This document shows, one piece after another, positions 54,307-63,475 of a stretch of 64,000 nucleotides of DNA; position 1 is the stretch's first letter; every line of letters begins with the position of its first letter. Under the pieces are notes generated by a model. That model was not told where the DNA came from. It made no database searches and saw nothing but the letters and a program-made list of their open reading frames with translations. Where the stretch lies: the NCBI GenBank assembly GCA_017617125.1, contig JAFZWY010000009.1, positions 1 to 64,000 on the forward strand. Direction: 5' to 3'. Made by a program: the position numbers and the translations under genes. The stretch comes from Bacteroidales bacterium. Lineage in GTDB: Bacteria; Bacteroidota; Bacteroidia; Bacteroidales; ML635J-15.

Positions 54307-57087
54307 ATGGCTGACAAGGAATGCATAACGCTGAAAGGCGTAAGGGTTAACAACCTGAAGAACATAAATCTCGAAATACCACGCAACAAGCTTGTTGTAA
54401 TCACTGGATTATCAGGTTCCGGCAAATCATCATTGGCGTTCGACACGCTGTTTGCCGAAGGGCAACGCCGCTATGTCGAGAGCCTGTCGTCGTACGCACG
54501 CCAGTTCCTCGGAAAGATGCACAAGCCCGAGGTCGATTTCATCGACGGCATTCCGCCCACAATAGCCATCCGCCAGAAGGTCAACACACGCAATCCGCGT
54601 TCCACCGTCGGCACCTCCACCGAAATATACGACTACCTGAAACTTCTGTACGCCCGCATCGGCAAGACCTACTCGCCCATTTCGGGTTGCGAAGTTAAAA
54701 GCCACAGCACCAATGATGTAATTAATGCAATTACCGCAATGCCCGAAGGCACAAAGGTGTTGATATGCTTCCCATATACCTTCAATACCAAGCAGAAAAA
54801 AGGCGAACAACTCATACTTATTTCGAAGCAAGGCTACATAAGGTTTGTTGACAACGGAAAACTTCAGCGCACAGACGAAATCGTTGAGGTAAAGTCGATT
54901 AGCGACACTATTCACATTGTCCTCGACCGTCTTACTGTGAAACCAGAAGACACTCTTGTGGGACGAATTGCAGACTCTGTCCAGACTGCTTTCTATGAAG
55001 GAAAAGGCGAATGTTTCGTGTATGAATATGGTGACGAACTGAAGTTGCATTCGTTCTCCAACCGCTTTGAGGCTGACGGAATTACCTTCGAACAGCCGTC
55101 GGTAAACCTTTTCAGTTTCAACAATCCTATAGGTGCCTGCCCAACCTGCGAAGGCTTTGGAAAAATTCTCGGCATCGATGAAGATTTAGTCATTCCGAAC
55201 AAAGGAATGAGCGTTTACGATGGTGCAGTTTTTTGCTGGCGTGGCGATGTCATGAAGCAGTGGAACCACGATTTCATGATTAAAAGTGCCAGTTTAAACT
55301 TTCCTATTCATCGTCCTTACTATCAGCTTACTGAGGCAGAAAAAGATATTCTTTGGAACGGCGACAAGAAGCACGATATTTATGGCATAAACGACTTCTT
55401 CGAATACCTTGAAACACAGAAATACAAGATACAGAACCGCGTGATGATTTCGCGCTACAGAGGCAAGACCACCTGTCCCGACTGCAAGGGCAAACGTCTA
55501 AAAAAGGAAGCCTTGTACGTGAAAATCAGCGGCAAGAGCATAGGCGACTTGATAGACATGCCGATTTCAGAACTCTGCAAGTTCTTCGACAACTTGAACC
55601 TCTCACCATTCGACGAGGAAGCTTCGGCAAGAATACGAACAGAGATTAAAGTCCGCCTTGATGCAATGATTGAAGTCGGTCTTGGTTATCTGACGCTAAA
55701 CCGCACAGCATCAACACTTTCTGGCGGCGAATCGCAACGTATGAACCTTGCCACTGTCTTTGGTTCCGGACTTGTAGGTTCGCTGTACGTACTCGACGAA
55801 CCGAGCATCGGTCTGCACGAGCGCGACACGCAAAACCTGATAACTATCCTCAAGAAACTGCGCGACAAGAAGAACACAGTGGTTGTCGTAGAGCACGACG
55901 AAGCCATAATCCGCGCTGCCGACCATGTAATCGACATTGGTCCACTTGCTGGTGAATTTGGCGGAGAAGTGGTATTCGAAGGCGACATCAAAAAACTTGA
56001 AAAAGCCGACACGCTTACCGCAAAATATCTGCGCGGCGAACTGCAGAATCCCAAGAACGACAATCCGTTGAAGTGGCGCAATTCCATCAAGATTGAAGGA
56101 GCCCGCTATAACAACCTGAAAAACATAACGGTAACTTTTCCGCTCAACGTAGCAACTGTAATTACAGGCGTTAGCGGTTCGGGAAAGACCAGTCTCGTAA
56201 AGGGAATCCTCTACCCTGCAATCCGTCGCGAATTGGGCGTATCGGCCGACAAGGCTGGCGATTTCGACAAGCTTTCGGGTGATGTAAGAATGATTAAAAA
56301 CATCGAGTTTGTAGACCAGAATCCGATTGCAAAGTCAAGCCGCTCAAATCCAGCCATCTACATTAAAGCATTCGATGAAATAAGGAAACTTTTCGCCGAG
56401 CAGAAGACTGCAAAACTCAACGGCTTGAAAGCATCGCATTTCTCGTTCAACACCGAAGGCGGCCGTTGCGAAGTTTGCCAGGGCGAAGGCGAAATAACTG
56501 TCGAAATGCAGTTTATGTCCGACATTCACCTTGTATGCGAGGCCTGCAACGGAAAACGTTTCAAAGACGAGATTCTGGAGATAAAGTACCGCGACAAGAA
56601 CATCTACGACATTCTGGAAATGAGCATCGCGGAAGCTGTGGAATTCTTCTCACAAGGCGACGGCAAGTTGGAAAAGAACATCGTTTCGCTGTTGCAAAAC
56701 TATATCAATGTAGGACTTGGCTACTTGAAGATGGGTCAGCCGTCGAGCACACTCAGCGGTGGTGAAAGCCAGAGAATTAAGCTGGCTACATTCCTGAGTT
56801 TGGAGAATTCCGAACCTACCATTTTCATCTTCGACGAACCGACCACAGGTCTGCATTTCCACGATATCAACAAGTTGTTGAAAGCTATGGCAAGCATGCG
56901 TGCAAAGGGACACACTCTCATTATTATCGAACACAATCCAGAAGTTATCAAGTTTGCCGACTGGATTATCGACCTTGGTCCCGATGGCGGCGAAAACGGT
57001 GGAAATCTTGTGTTTGAAGGCACTCCCGCCAACTTGCTAAAATGCAAGGAATCGATAACCGGAAAGTTTTTGAAGAACTTTGTGTAA
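54307..57087 (+). CDS. uvrA: Excinuclease ABC subunit A
   Basis: A 926-residue damage-recognition ATPase of nucleotide excision repair. Two ABC modules have Walker [13 protein letters not shown] and [13 protein letters not shown], and each has LSGGESQR. Four-cysteine zinc modules are CPTCEGFG...CPDCKGKR and CEVCQGEGE...CEACNGKR. The start is the ATG giving [19 protein letters not shown]; an in-frame upstream extension runs into the octamer repeat. Full length. Confidence 0.96.
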   Translation: MADKECITLKGVRVNNLKNINLEIPRNKLVVITGLSGSGKSSLAFDTLFAEGQRRYVESLSSYARQFLGKMHKPEVDFIDGIPPTIAIRQKVNTRNPRSTVGTSTEIYDYLKLLYARIGKTYSPISGCEVKSHSTNDVINAITAMPEGTKVLICFPYTFNTKQKKGEQLILISKQGYIRFVDNGKLQRTDEIVEVKSISDTIHIVLDRLTVKPEDTLVGRIADSVQTAFYEGKGECFVYEYGDELKLHSFSNRFEADGITFEQPSVNLFSFNNPIGACPTCEGFGKILGIDEDLVIPNKGMSVYDGAVFCWRGDVMKQWNHDFMIKSASLNFPIHRPYYQLTEAEKDILWNGDKKHDIYGINDFFEYLETQKYKIQNRVMISRYRGKTTCPDCKGKRLKKEALYVKISGKSIGDLIDMPISELCKFFDNLNLSPFDEEASARIRTEIKVRLDAMIEVGLGYLTLNRTASTLSGGESQRMNLATVFGSGLVGSLYVLDEPSIGLHERDTQNLITILKKLRDKKNTVVVVEHDEAIIRAADHVIDIGPLAGEFGGEVVFEGDIKKLEKADTLTAKYLRGELQNPKNDNPLKWRNSIKIEGARYNNLKNITVTFPLNVATVITGVSGSGKTSLVKGILYPAIRRELGVSADKAGDFDKLSGDVRMIKNIEFVDQNPIAKSSRSNPAIYIKAFDEIRKLFAEQKTAKLNGLKASHFSFNTEGGRCEVCQGEGEITVEMQFMSDIHLVCEACNGKRFKDEILEIKYRDKNIYDILEMSIAEAVEFFSQGDGKLEKNIVSLLQNYINVGLGYLKMGQPSSTLSGGESQRIKLATFLSLENSEPTIFIFDEPTTGLHFHDINKLLKAMASMRAKGHTLIIIEHNPEVIKFADWIIDLGPDGGENGGNLVFEGTPANLLKCKESITGKFLKNFV

Positions 57088-57103
57088 TTAAAATTTGAAG
57101 AAA

Positions 57104-58069
57104 ATGAATGATTCAAATATGTCGTTAGCTAAGCCATTTCTAAAATGGGCAGGAGGCAAAGGAAAACTACTAGATCAATTAGATGGTTTTCTACCCCGAC
57201 AATTAGATGGAAGACCATTCACATACATAGAACCTTTCGTTGGCGGAGGTGCTATGCTATTTCACATGTTGAAAAAGCACAAGGAAATTAAACATGCTGT
57301 TATCAATGATATTAACCCGCATCTAACTACTGCATATCGTGTAATCAAAGAAAATCCAAAGGAATTAATAGAACGACTTGCGGAACTAGAACGACAATAC
57401 TTTGCGCAAGATAGAGAAGATGCAAAAAAAACTTTTTATCTTGGTATACGTAAAATATTCAATGAACATATACTTGATGATATTGATCGCACAAAATATT
57501 TATTATTTTTAAATCGCACATGCTTCAACGGACTATACCGAGAGAATGCTAAAGGGAATTTCAATGTGCCATTTGGCAAGAATCTACACCCTACTATATG
57601 TAATACCGATACGATTTTGGCAGATAGTGAAATTTTAAATAGAGCCAATGTGACCATTCTAAATGGTGATTTTTCCAATATACTTAACTATTTGGACAAT
57701 AACGGACTTAACTTTGTGTATTTCGATCCTCCCTATCGTCCACTAAATGCAACGTCTAGTTTCAATTCATACGTAAAAGAAGAATTCAATGATAACGAGC
57801 AAATTAGACTTAGTAATTTTGCACAAGATCTTAACGATAAATTAGGTGTATATTGGATGCTTAGTAACTCTGATTGCTCATCAAAAAATCCCGATGACAC
57901 TTTCTTTGAAAACATATATGCGAATTTCTACATTAATAGAGTTTATGCGTCTCGTTCTATAAATGCTGATCCTACTAAAAGAGGAAAACTTACAGAGTTG
58001 CTTATATGTAATTATATACCAGAAGAGTATGAAACAATTGTGGCAGAAAAAATAGCACCGTATAACTAA
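57104..58069 (+). CDS. DpnM-type DNA adenine methyltransferase (D12 class)
   Basis: A 321-residue N6-adenine methyltransferase of the alpha class. AdoMet-binding motif FLKWAGGKGKLLDQL is at residues 11-25, EPFVGGGAMLFHML follows, and the catalytic motif is VYFDPPYRPL (DPPY). The C-terminal region ASRSINADPTKRGKLTELLI is typical of Dam/DpnM enzymes that methylate GATC. First gene of a three-gene restriction-modification cassette whose AT-rich composition contrasts with uvrA and dapD around it. The ATG nine bases after an in-frame TTG is taken as start. Confidence 0.93.
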   Translation: MNDSNMSLAKPFLKWAGGKGKLLDQLDGFLPRQLDGRPFTYIEPFVGGGAMLFHMLKKHKEIKHAVINDINPHLTTAYRVIKENPKELIERLAELERQYFAQDREDAKKTFYLGIRKIFNEHILDDIDRTKYLLFLNRTCFNGLYRENAKGNFNVPFGKNLHPTICNTDTILADSEILNRANVTILNGDFSNILNYLDNNGLNFVYFDPPYRPLNATSSFNSYVKEEFNDNEQIRLSNFAQDLNDKLGVYWMLSNSDCSSKNPDDTFFENIYANFYINRVYASRSINADPTKRGKLTELLICNYIPEEYETIVAEKIAPYN

Positions 58070-58075
58070 AAAGAT

Positions 58076-58906
58076 ATGAAAAAGGATTTCGATTTATTTA
58101 TGAATCAATTGGCAGAAACAAATGCCACTCTTGATTTCTATACAGATTTCTCTAAGATACGAGAGAACGTTCAAAGTATTGAGATAAAGCTAAATACACT
58201 AAATTACTTAATTGGCAAAGAAGATTTAGCTGCCGCTGTGAAAAATTTGTGGGATACAGACAAAAGTGTATTCAATGTGCTAGATATACTAATTGCAACC
58301 CGAAAAGAACAAAACAAGAAGTATTTGGACGACATGGGGAAAGCACACTTAATTCACGACCTAATGAATTCTTACGAAGGTGTGATGCTATTCTTAAATA
58401 ATACTGGACTAGCAGACTTTTTGAAAAGTAAAAACGTCAAAAATCTTGTAGACTATGTATTTGGCGTTGAAGTAGGTCTAGATACTCATGCAAGAAAAAA
58501 CAGAAGCGGAGATATAACTGAATTACTACTACATCGCATTTTATCTGCCAATGGCATTGAACATAGAAGAGAAGTCTATTCTCACGAATTCCCCAAATTA
58601 CAGGCAGCCTTGGGAGAAGATGAAAAGCGTTTCGATTTTATGATTCAGACAAAACGGTGCATATATCTTATTGAGGTGAATTTTTATAATGGTAGTGGTT
58701 CAAAACCTAATGAAACAGCACGTGCATATAGAGAATTGTCTCCTATTGTTAATGGGGTTAAAGGATTTAAATTTGTATGGATTACAGATGGTCAAGGATG
58801 GAACACTGCTAGGAATAAGATTGCAGAAGCGTATCATAATATAGAAAAAATGTACAACTTCGAAAGTCTTTCGGAGTTTATAGCCGAAATCAAATCAGAA
58901 ATGTAG
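58076..58906 (+). CDS. DpnII-type restriction endonuclease
   Basis: A 276-residue endonuclease. The segments DYVFGVEVGLDTHARKNRSG, EKRFDFMIQTKRCIYLIEVN and FYNGSGSKPNETARAYRELS are the DpnII family pattern; the Asp and the Glu-x-Asn in RFDF...LIEVNFY form a PD-(D/E)xK-like active site. DpnII enzymes cleave unmethylated GATC, matching the adenine methylase seven bases upstream. Specificity is inferred from family. Confidence 0.92.
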   Translation: MKKDFDLFMNQLAETNATLDFYTDFSKIRENVQSIEIKLNTLNYLIGKEDLAAAVKNLWDTDKSVFNVLDILIATRKEQNKKYLDDMGKAHLIHDLMNSYEGVMLFLNNTGLADFLKSKNVKNLVDYVFGVEVGLDTHARKNRSGDITELLLHRILSANGIEHRREVYSHEFPKLQAALGEDEKRFDFMIQTKRCIYLIEVNFYNGSGSKPNETARAYRELSPIVNGVKGFKFVWITDGQGWNTARNKIAEAYHNIEKMYNFESLSEFIAEIKSEM

Positions 58907-58908
58907 AG

Positions 58909-59793
58909 ATGTTAAAAGCCTATTATAAATCTCCTTGTCATGATTTCAATATGCTCTGTGGTGACACTTTTGTTTTACTGCCACAGTTTGACTTTAAGTT
59001 TGATATGATTTTTGCAGACCCTCCCTATTTTTTATCGAATGGAGGCATAAGTGTGCAAAGTGGTAAAATTGTATGCGTTAACAAAGGAGATTGGGATAAA
59101 GGCATGTCCCAAGAATACATTAATAAATTTAACCACAGTTGGATTTCTCTCTGTCGTGACAAACTCAAAGACAATGGCACAATATGGGTTAGTGGTACAT
59201 ACCATAATATTTTTTCAGTTGCTAATTCACTAACACAATTAGGATTCAAAATTCTCAACGTTATAACTTGGGCGAAAACAAATCCACCACCCAATATCTC
59301 ATGTCGTTATTTTACATATTCGACAGAATTCATTATCTGGGCAAGGAAAAACGAAAAAGTGCCTCACTATTATAATTACGAATTGATGAAACACATCAAT
59401 GATAGCAAACAGATGACTGACGTTTGGCGATTACCCGCTATTGCTATATGGGAAAAATCATGTGGTAAACATCCGACTCAAAAACCATTGAGTGTTTTGT
59501 CTCGCATCATTATGGCATCAACGAAACCAAATGCTTGGATACTTGATCCCTTTGCAGGAAGTAGTACTACTGGTATCGCAGCGAATCTTCTTGGCAGAAA
59601 ATTTCTTGGAATTGAGCGAGAAGAAAGTTATGCTGCTATTAGCAAAGCACGAAGAGAAGAACTCGAATTAGGTAATAACTTGGGAAAATTCCGCAAAAAA
59701 ATCCCCGACATTGTAAAATCTGAAAACACACAAACAAATATCTTCAAATGCAATGAACCTTATCCGATAGATGAACTTCCGTTTCTTATATAA
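58909..59793 (+). CDS. DpnA-type second DNA methyltransferase
   Basis: A 294-residue beta-class methyltransferase with FADPPYFLSNGG (catalytic DPPY) before the AdoMet motif LDPFAGSSTTGIAANLLGRK, and KHPTQKPLSVL between. In DpnII systems the second methylase (DpnA) can modify single-stranded GATC DNA and protects incoming plasmids. Gene order here is methylase, nuclease, second methylase, unlike dpnM-dpnA-dpnB. The rest of the gap to dapD (113 bases) shows nothing recognisable. Confidence 0.9.
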   Translation: MLKAYYKSPCHDFNMLCGDTFVLLPQFDFKFDMIFADPPYFLSNGGISVQSGKIVCVNKGDWDKGMSQEYINKFNHSWISLCRDKLKDNGTIWVSGTYHNIFSVANSLTQLGFKILNVITWAKTNPPPNISCRYFTYSTEFIIWARKNEKVPHYYNYELMKHINDSKQMTDVWRLPAIAIWEKSCGKHPTQKPLSVLSRIIMASTKPNAWILDPFAGSSTTGIAANLLGRKFLGIEREESYAAISKARREELELGNNLGKFRKKIPDIVKSENTQTNIFKCNEPYPIDELPFLI

Positions 59794-59906
59794 CTATAAA
59801 CTACATTTTGCACAATCACTCCCTTTCGCCTGTTAATTTCTTTTTCATACCAATACACTGCAAACCATATTTTTTATTATGTTTGTATGCTCTTAATTAG
59901 AACTAT

Positions 59907-60725
59907 ATGTATTCGACATTAAAAGAAACTATTGAACGCATCTGGGAACATCGAGAATTGCTCGAAGTGCCTGAAAACATAAAGGTTATAGAAGAAACCA
60001 TAAAACTTCTGGATAGCGGAGAAATCCGCGTAGCCGAACCCGTTGGCGACAAATGGCAAGTAAACGAATGGGTGAAAAAAGCCGTGATTTTATACTTCCC
60101 CACTCAAAAACAGCAGAAAACTGAATCAGGAATATTCGAATACCACGACAAAATTGCTCTTAAGCACGATTACGACAAGCTTGGTGTTCGCGTAGTTCCA
60201 CCCGCCACTGCCCGCTATGGCGCATACCTCGCCAAAGGCGTGATAATGATGCCGTCGTATGTGAATATCGGCGCATACGTTGACGAAGGTACAATGGTAG
60301 ACACTTGGGCTACAGTGGGTTCGTGCGCTCAGATCGGCAAGAACGTCCACCTGTCGGGTGGCGTTGGCATAGGCGGTGTGCTCGAGCCCGTTCAGGCTGC
60401 GCCGGTTATCATCGAGGATAACTGCTTCATTGGTTCGCGCTGCATTGTAGTCGAAGGCGCACATATTTGCAAAGAAGCTGTGCTAGGCGCAAATACGGTA
60501 ATCACCGCCTCGACAAAAATTATCGACGTAACTGGAAGCGAACCTGTCGAATACAAGGGCTATGTTCCAGAACGCTCGGTCGTAATCCCAGGCAGCACCG
60601 CAAAGCAATTCCCCGCAGGCACATACTACCTGCCCTGCGCACTCATAATCGGCAAACGCAAGGAATCGACCGACAAGAAAACCTCGCTCAACGAAGCCTT
60701 GAGAGATAATAATGTTGCAGTCTAA
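59907..60725 (+). CDS. dapD: 2,3,4,5-tetrahydropyridine-2,6-dicarboxylate N-succinyltransferase
   Basis: A 272-residue acyltransferase of the succinylase branch of lysine and diaminopimelate synthesis. An N-terminal helical domain precedes a left-handed beta-helix of hexapeptide repeats (about 105-240; GVIMMPSYVNIGAYVDEGTM, VDTWATVGSCAQIGKNVHLS, GGVGIGGVLEPVQAAPVIIE). Length and motifs are standard. It starts a short plus-strand run leading to prmC. Confidence 0.96.
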   Translation: MYSTLKETIERIWEHRELLEVPENIKVIEETIKLLDSGEIRVAEPVGDKWQVNEWVKKAVILYFPTQKQQKTESGIFEYHDKIALKHDYDKLGVRVVPPATARYGAYLAKGVIMMPSYVNIGAYVDEGTMVDTWATVGSCAQIGKNVHLSGGVGIGGVLEPVQAAPVIIEDNCFIGSRCIVVEGAHICKEAVLGANTVITASTKIIDVTGSEPVEYKGYVPERSVVIPGSTAKQFPAGTYYLPCALIIGKRKESTDKKTSLNEALRDNNVAV

Positions 60726-60737
60726 AAAATTAGCGCT

Positions 60738-61850
60738 ATGATAATCGGATTCGACGCAAAACGGGCATTCGTCAACAGAGCAGGACTCGGCAACTACAGC
60801 CGCGATGTCATTCGTTCGCTGCAAGACCTTTATCCCGAAAACAAATACGTGCTTTTCAGTACCGAAAATCCTTATGGACTTGTTGAAGAAAAGTATTGTA
60901 ACAACTTGATATTGGCACCAGAAGGTTCGTCAAAATTTTCGCTTGCAAAATGGCGTTCGATGCATTTGGGCGAACTGATCGAGAAAGAAGGAATAGAAAT
61001 TTTCCATGGATTGAGCAACGAACTGCCACGCGACATCAACAAGACCAAGGCGATAAAAGTTGTCACAATCCACGACCTTATCTTCTTGAAATTTCCGCAC
61101 TTGTACAAGTACTTCGACCGCAAGATATACGACTACAAATTCCGTTATGCCTGCGAAAAGTCGGACCGCATAATTGCGACAAGCAGCCAGACAAAGAAGG
61201 ACATTATGGAATTCTACGGCATCAACGACAAGAAAATCGACGTGCTGTACCAGACCTGCAATCCCAAGTTCGCACAGAAAATCAGCGACGAGGAAAAGGA
61301 ACGCATCAGGAAGGCCAACAACCTACCCGACCATTACCTGCTTTCGGTAGGCACAATAGAAAGACGCAAGAACACGCACCGAATCCTCGAAGCCGTCCAC
61401 GAGCACAATATCGACATCGACATTGTGATGGTTGGCCGCAAGACCGAATACTTTGACGAAATCAAGGCTTACGCCGACTCGCACGGACTAACTTCGCGTC
61501 TGCATGTGTACGAACGACTGGGCAACGCCGACCTGCCAGCAATCTACCAGATGGCCGACATTTTCATCTACCCGTCGATGTACGAAGGCTTTGGCATTCC
61601 AATCCTCGAAGCATTCTTCTCGGGAACACCAGTAATAACCAACAGCAACGGAAGCACTGGCGAAATTGCTGGAAATGCAGCATTTACAATCAATGCGCCA
61701 CACAAGGACAACCTTGCCGAAGCTATAAAATATCTTCTCGACAACGAGGAAGAACGCAAAAAACTCATCCAGCGCGGCTACGAGCGCAGCAAACGCTTCG
61801 ACCGGAACCTTATTACCGAAGAACTAATGACTTTTTACAATAAACTATGA
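60738..61850 (+). CDS. GT4-family glycosyltransferase
   Basis: A 370-residue GT-B glycosyltransferase. The N-terminal acceptor half starts MIIGFDAKRAFVNRAGLGNYSRD; the donor half has LLSVGTIERRKN, DIFIYPSMYEGFGIPILEAF (the E-x7-E motif) and GNAAFTINAPHKD. It resembles mannosyltransferases of cell-surface polysaccharide synthesis, but neither sugar nor acceptor can be read from sequence. Overlaps the next gene by four bases (ATGA). Confidence 0.9.
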   Translation: MIIGFDAKRAFVNRAGLGNYSRDVIRSLQDLYPENKYVLFSTENPYGLVEEKYCNNLILAPEGSSKFSLAKWRSMHLGELIEKEGIEIFHGLSNELPRDINKTKAIKVVTIHDLIFLKFPHLYKYFDRKIYDYKFRYACEKSDRIIATSSQTKKDIMEFYGINDKKIDVLYQTCNPKFAQKISDEEKERIRKANNLPDHYLLSVGTIERRKNTHRILEAVHEHNIDIDIVMVGRKTEYFDEIKAYADSHGLTSRLHVYERLGNADLPAIYQMADIFIYPSMYEGFGIPILEAFFSGTPVITNSNGSTGEIAGNAAFTINAPHKDNLAEAIKYLLDNEEERKKLIQRGYERSKRFDRNLITEELMTFYNKL

Positions 61851-62407
61851 AAAACATTGTTGACGAAACTTGTAGAGTCTTGGAGAACGGCGGGACAATC
61901 CTCTATCCTACCGATACAATATGGGGACTAGGCTGCGATGCCTGCAACGAAAGCGCAATCGCACGAATTTACGACATCAAGCACCGCGACAAGGGCAAAA
62001 GCATGCTCATACTTGTCGATTCGATGGAAATGATGAGAAAATATACCGCATCAATTCCCGAAATCGCCGAGGAACTCATCGAAGCTGCCGACCGTCCGCT
62101 TACAATAATCTACCCTAAAGCACATAATTTGCCACAAAACCTTGTCGCCGAAGACGGTTCCATAGGTATAAGAATTGTAAACGACGATTTCTGCCGCGAA
62201 GTAATTGGCGTTTTCGGCAGACCAATAGTTTCGACTTCCGCCAACCTCTCGGGATGCAATCCTCCGCTCGGTTTCTGCGACATTGCCAACGAAATAAAGA
62301 CGGCTGTCGATTACGTCGTTCCGCTTCGTCAGGACGAACTTAGCAAGAACAGGAATTCCGACATTGTAAAGGTTGACGAATCGGGTGACATCCAGGTAAT
62401 CAGATAA
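61847..62407 (+). CDS. L-threonylcarbamoyladenylate synthase
   Basis: A 186-residue YrdC/Sua5-family enzyme that makes threonylcarbamoyl-AMP for the t6A37 modification of tRNAs. ILYPTDTIWGLGCDA, IYDIKHRDKGKSMLILV and the C-terminal PIVSTSANLSG are the family motifs. There is no C-terminal Sua5 domain, so it is the short TsaC-like form. The stop codon directly precedes the prmC ATG. Confidence 0.93.
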   Translation: MKNIVDETCRVLENGGTILYPTDTIWGLGCDACNESAIARIYDIKHRDKGKSMLILVDSMEMMRKYTASIPEIAEELIEAADRPLTIIYPKAHNLPQNLVAEDGSIGIRIVNDDFCREVIGVFGRPIVSTSANLSGCNPPLGFCDIANEIKTAVDYVVPLRQDELSKNRNSDIVKVDESGDIQVIR

Positions 62408-63442
62408 ATGACTGTCTCTCAATTTATCCGCGACCTTTCGACGCAACTCGAACGTCTCTACGACAGCAACGAGGCTCGCTCGATTGCTACCATATTCGTC
62501 TGCGACGAACTGAAACTTTCGCATACACAACTGCTTATGCGCAAGGACGAGGAACTTGCCGCAGCAGACCTCAACCGACTTAACAGCAAAACGAACCGAC
62601 TGGCAAACGGAGAACCCGTGCAATATGTCACTGGCATAGCATCTTTCTGCGGTATGGATTTCAAGGTTGACAGCAACGTGCTGATACCAAGGCAGGAAAC
62701 GGAGATGCTGGTGGAAACGATATGCGACAGCTCGCTGAGCGTAGTCGAAGTGGCTGGTAATATCCTCGACATTGGCACTGGCAGCGGATGTATTCCAGTT
62801 GCAATAAAGAAAACTCATCCCGAAGCAAATGTCTTTGCAGTTGACATTTCCGAAAAGGCATTGGAAATCGCCAGGCAAAATGCTAATGACAACCATGCGG
62901 AAGTCAAATTTGCACAATACGACATCCTTTCCGACGGCAAATTTCCATTCGACGAGAAATTTGACATTGTGGTAAGCAATCCGCCATACGTCACAAATAG
63001 CGAGAAATCGCTTATGCACAAGAATGTAACGGATTTTGAACCATCGTTGGCATTATATGTCGACGACAGCGATCCACTACTATTCTACCGCAGCATACTG
63101 ATGTTCATCGAAAGGCATCAACCAGAACACAAGCCTTTGGTTTTCTTTGAGATAAATGAACATCTAGGCAACGAAATGCTTGAACTTTGCCAGTCGTTTG
63201 GCTACGATGCCGAAATCATCAAGGACCTAAATGGAAAAGATAGAATTATACGCTCACTGAGCCTGTCGCTCAAAGAGACGCCCCCTGAGCGTAGTCGAAG
63301 GGGAAGTCGAAGTAACGATGAGCGGCAAACAATCGTAGCAGATACAGAATCTTTAAGTCATCATGAAATTATTTCAGCATTTGGTCATCCTGAACTTGTT
63401 TCAGGATCTATAGCAACAGATGCTGAAATAAATTCAGCATGA
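62408..63442 (+). CDS. prmC: Release factor glutamine methyltransferase with repeat-derived insert and tail
   Basis: A 344-residue enzyme that methylates the GGQ glutamine of release factors. Motifs: PVQYVTG, PRQETEMLVETI, DIGTGSGCIPVAIKK (AdoMet) and the catalytic VVSNPPYV. Two oddities: residues around SSLSVVEVAG between ETICD and NILDIGTGSG are encoded by a TGAGCGTAGTCGAAG repeat; and after the normal end (GKDRIIRSL, near 63258) about 60 extra residues (ETPPERSRRGSRS; FGHPELVSGS; TDAEINSA) come from palindromic repeats, the last of which supplies the stop codon. Confidence 0.92.
   Translation: MTVSQFIRDLSTQLERLYDSNEARSIATIFVCDELKLSHTQLLMRKDEELAAADLNRLNSKTNRLANGEPVQYVTGIASFCGMDFKVDSNVLIPRQETEMLVETICDSSLSVVEVAGNILDIGTGSGCIPVAIKKTHPEANVFAVDISEKALEIARQNANDNHAEVKFAQYDILSDGKFPFDEKFDIVVSNPPYVTNSEKSLMHKNVTDFEPSLALYVDDSDPLLFYRSILMFIERHQPEHKPLVFFEINEHLGNEMLELCQSFGYDAEIIKDLNGKDRIIRSLSLSLKETPPERSRRGSRSNDERQTIVADTESLSHHEIISAFGHPELVSGSIATDAEINSA
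62736..62750 (+). repeat. TGAGCGTAGTCGAAG repeat within prmC
   Basis: A 15-base copy of the dispersed core, translated in frame as part of SSLSVVEVAG. The core is repeated at 63286-63300 and as the reverse complement at 23676-23689. Confidence 0.75.
63282..63303 (+). repeat. Hairpin repeat CCCC-TGAGCGTAGTCGAA-GGGG at the prmC 3' end
   Basis: The core is flanked by CCCC and GGGG, so the element forms a short hairpin. A related TGAGCCTGTCG variant precedes it at 63258-63268. Confidence 0.75.
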
Positions 63443-63443
63443 C
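63384..63443 (+). repeat. 60-nt double-hairpin repeat ending prmC
   Basis: Two hairpins, ATCCTGAAC...GTTTCAGGAT-type (63387-63407) and ATGCTGAAAT...ATTCAGCAT (63420-63440), are enclosed by GTCAT and ATGAC. The prmC stop codon TGA (63440-63442) lies in the right end. A partial copy of the same pattern is at 63361-63380. Confidence 0.75.
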
Positions 63444-63475
63444 TGCATTATTATAATTGTTAATTATCAATTGTT

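Noticed and set aside
62051-63019. 322-codon open frame on the minus strand
   Set aside because: It is antisense to the tsaC-type gene and prmC, both well supported.
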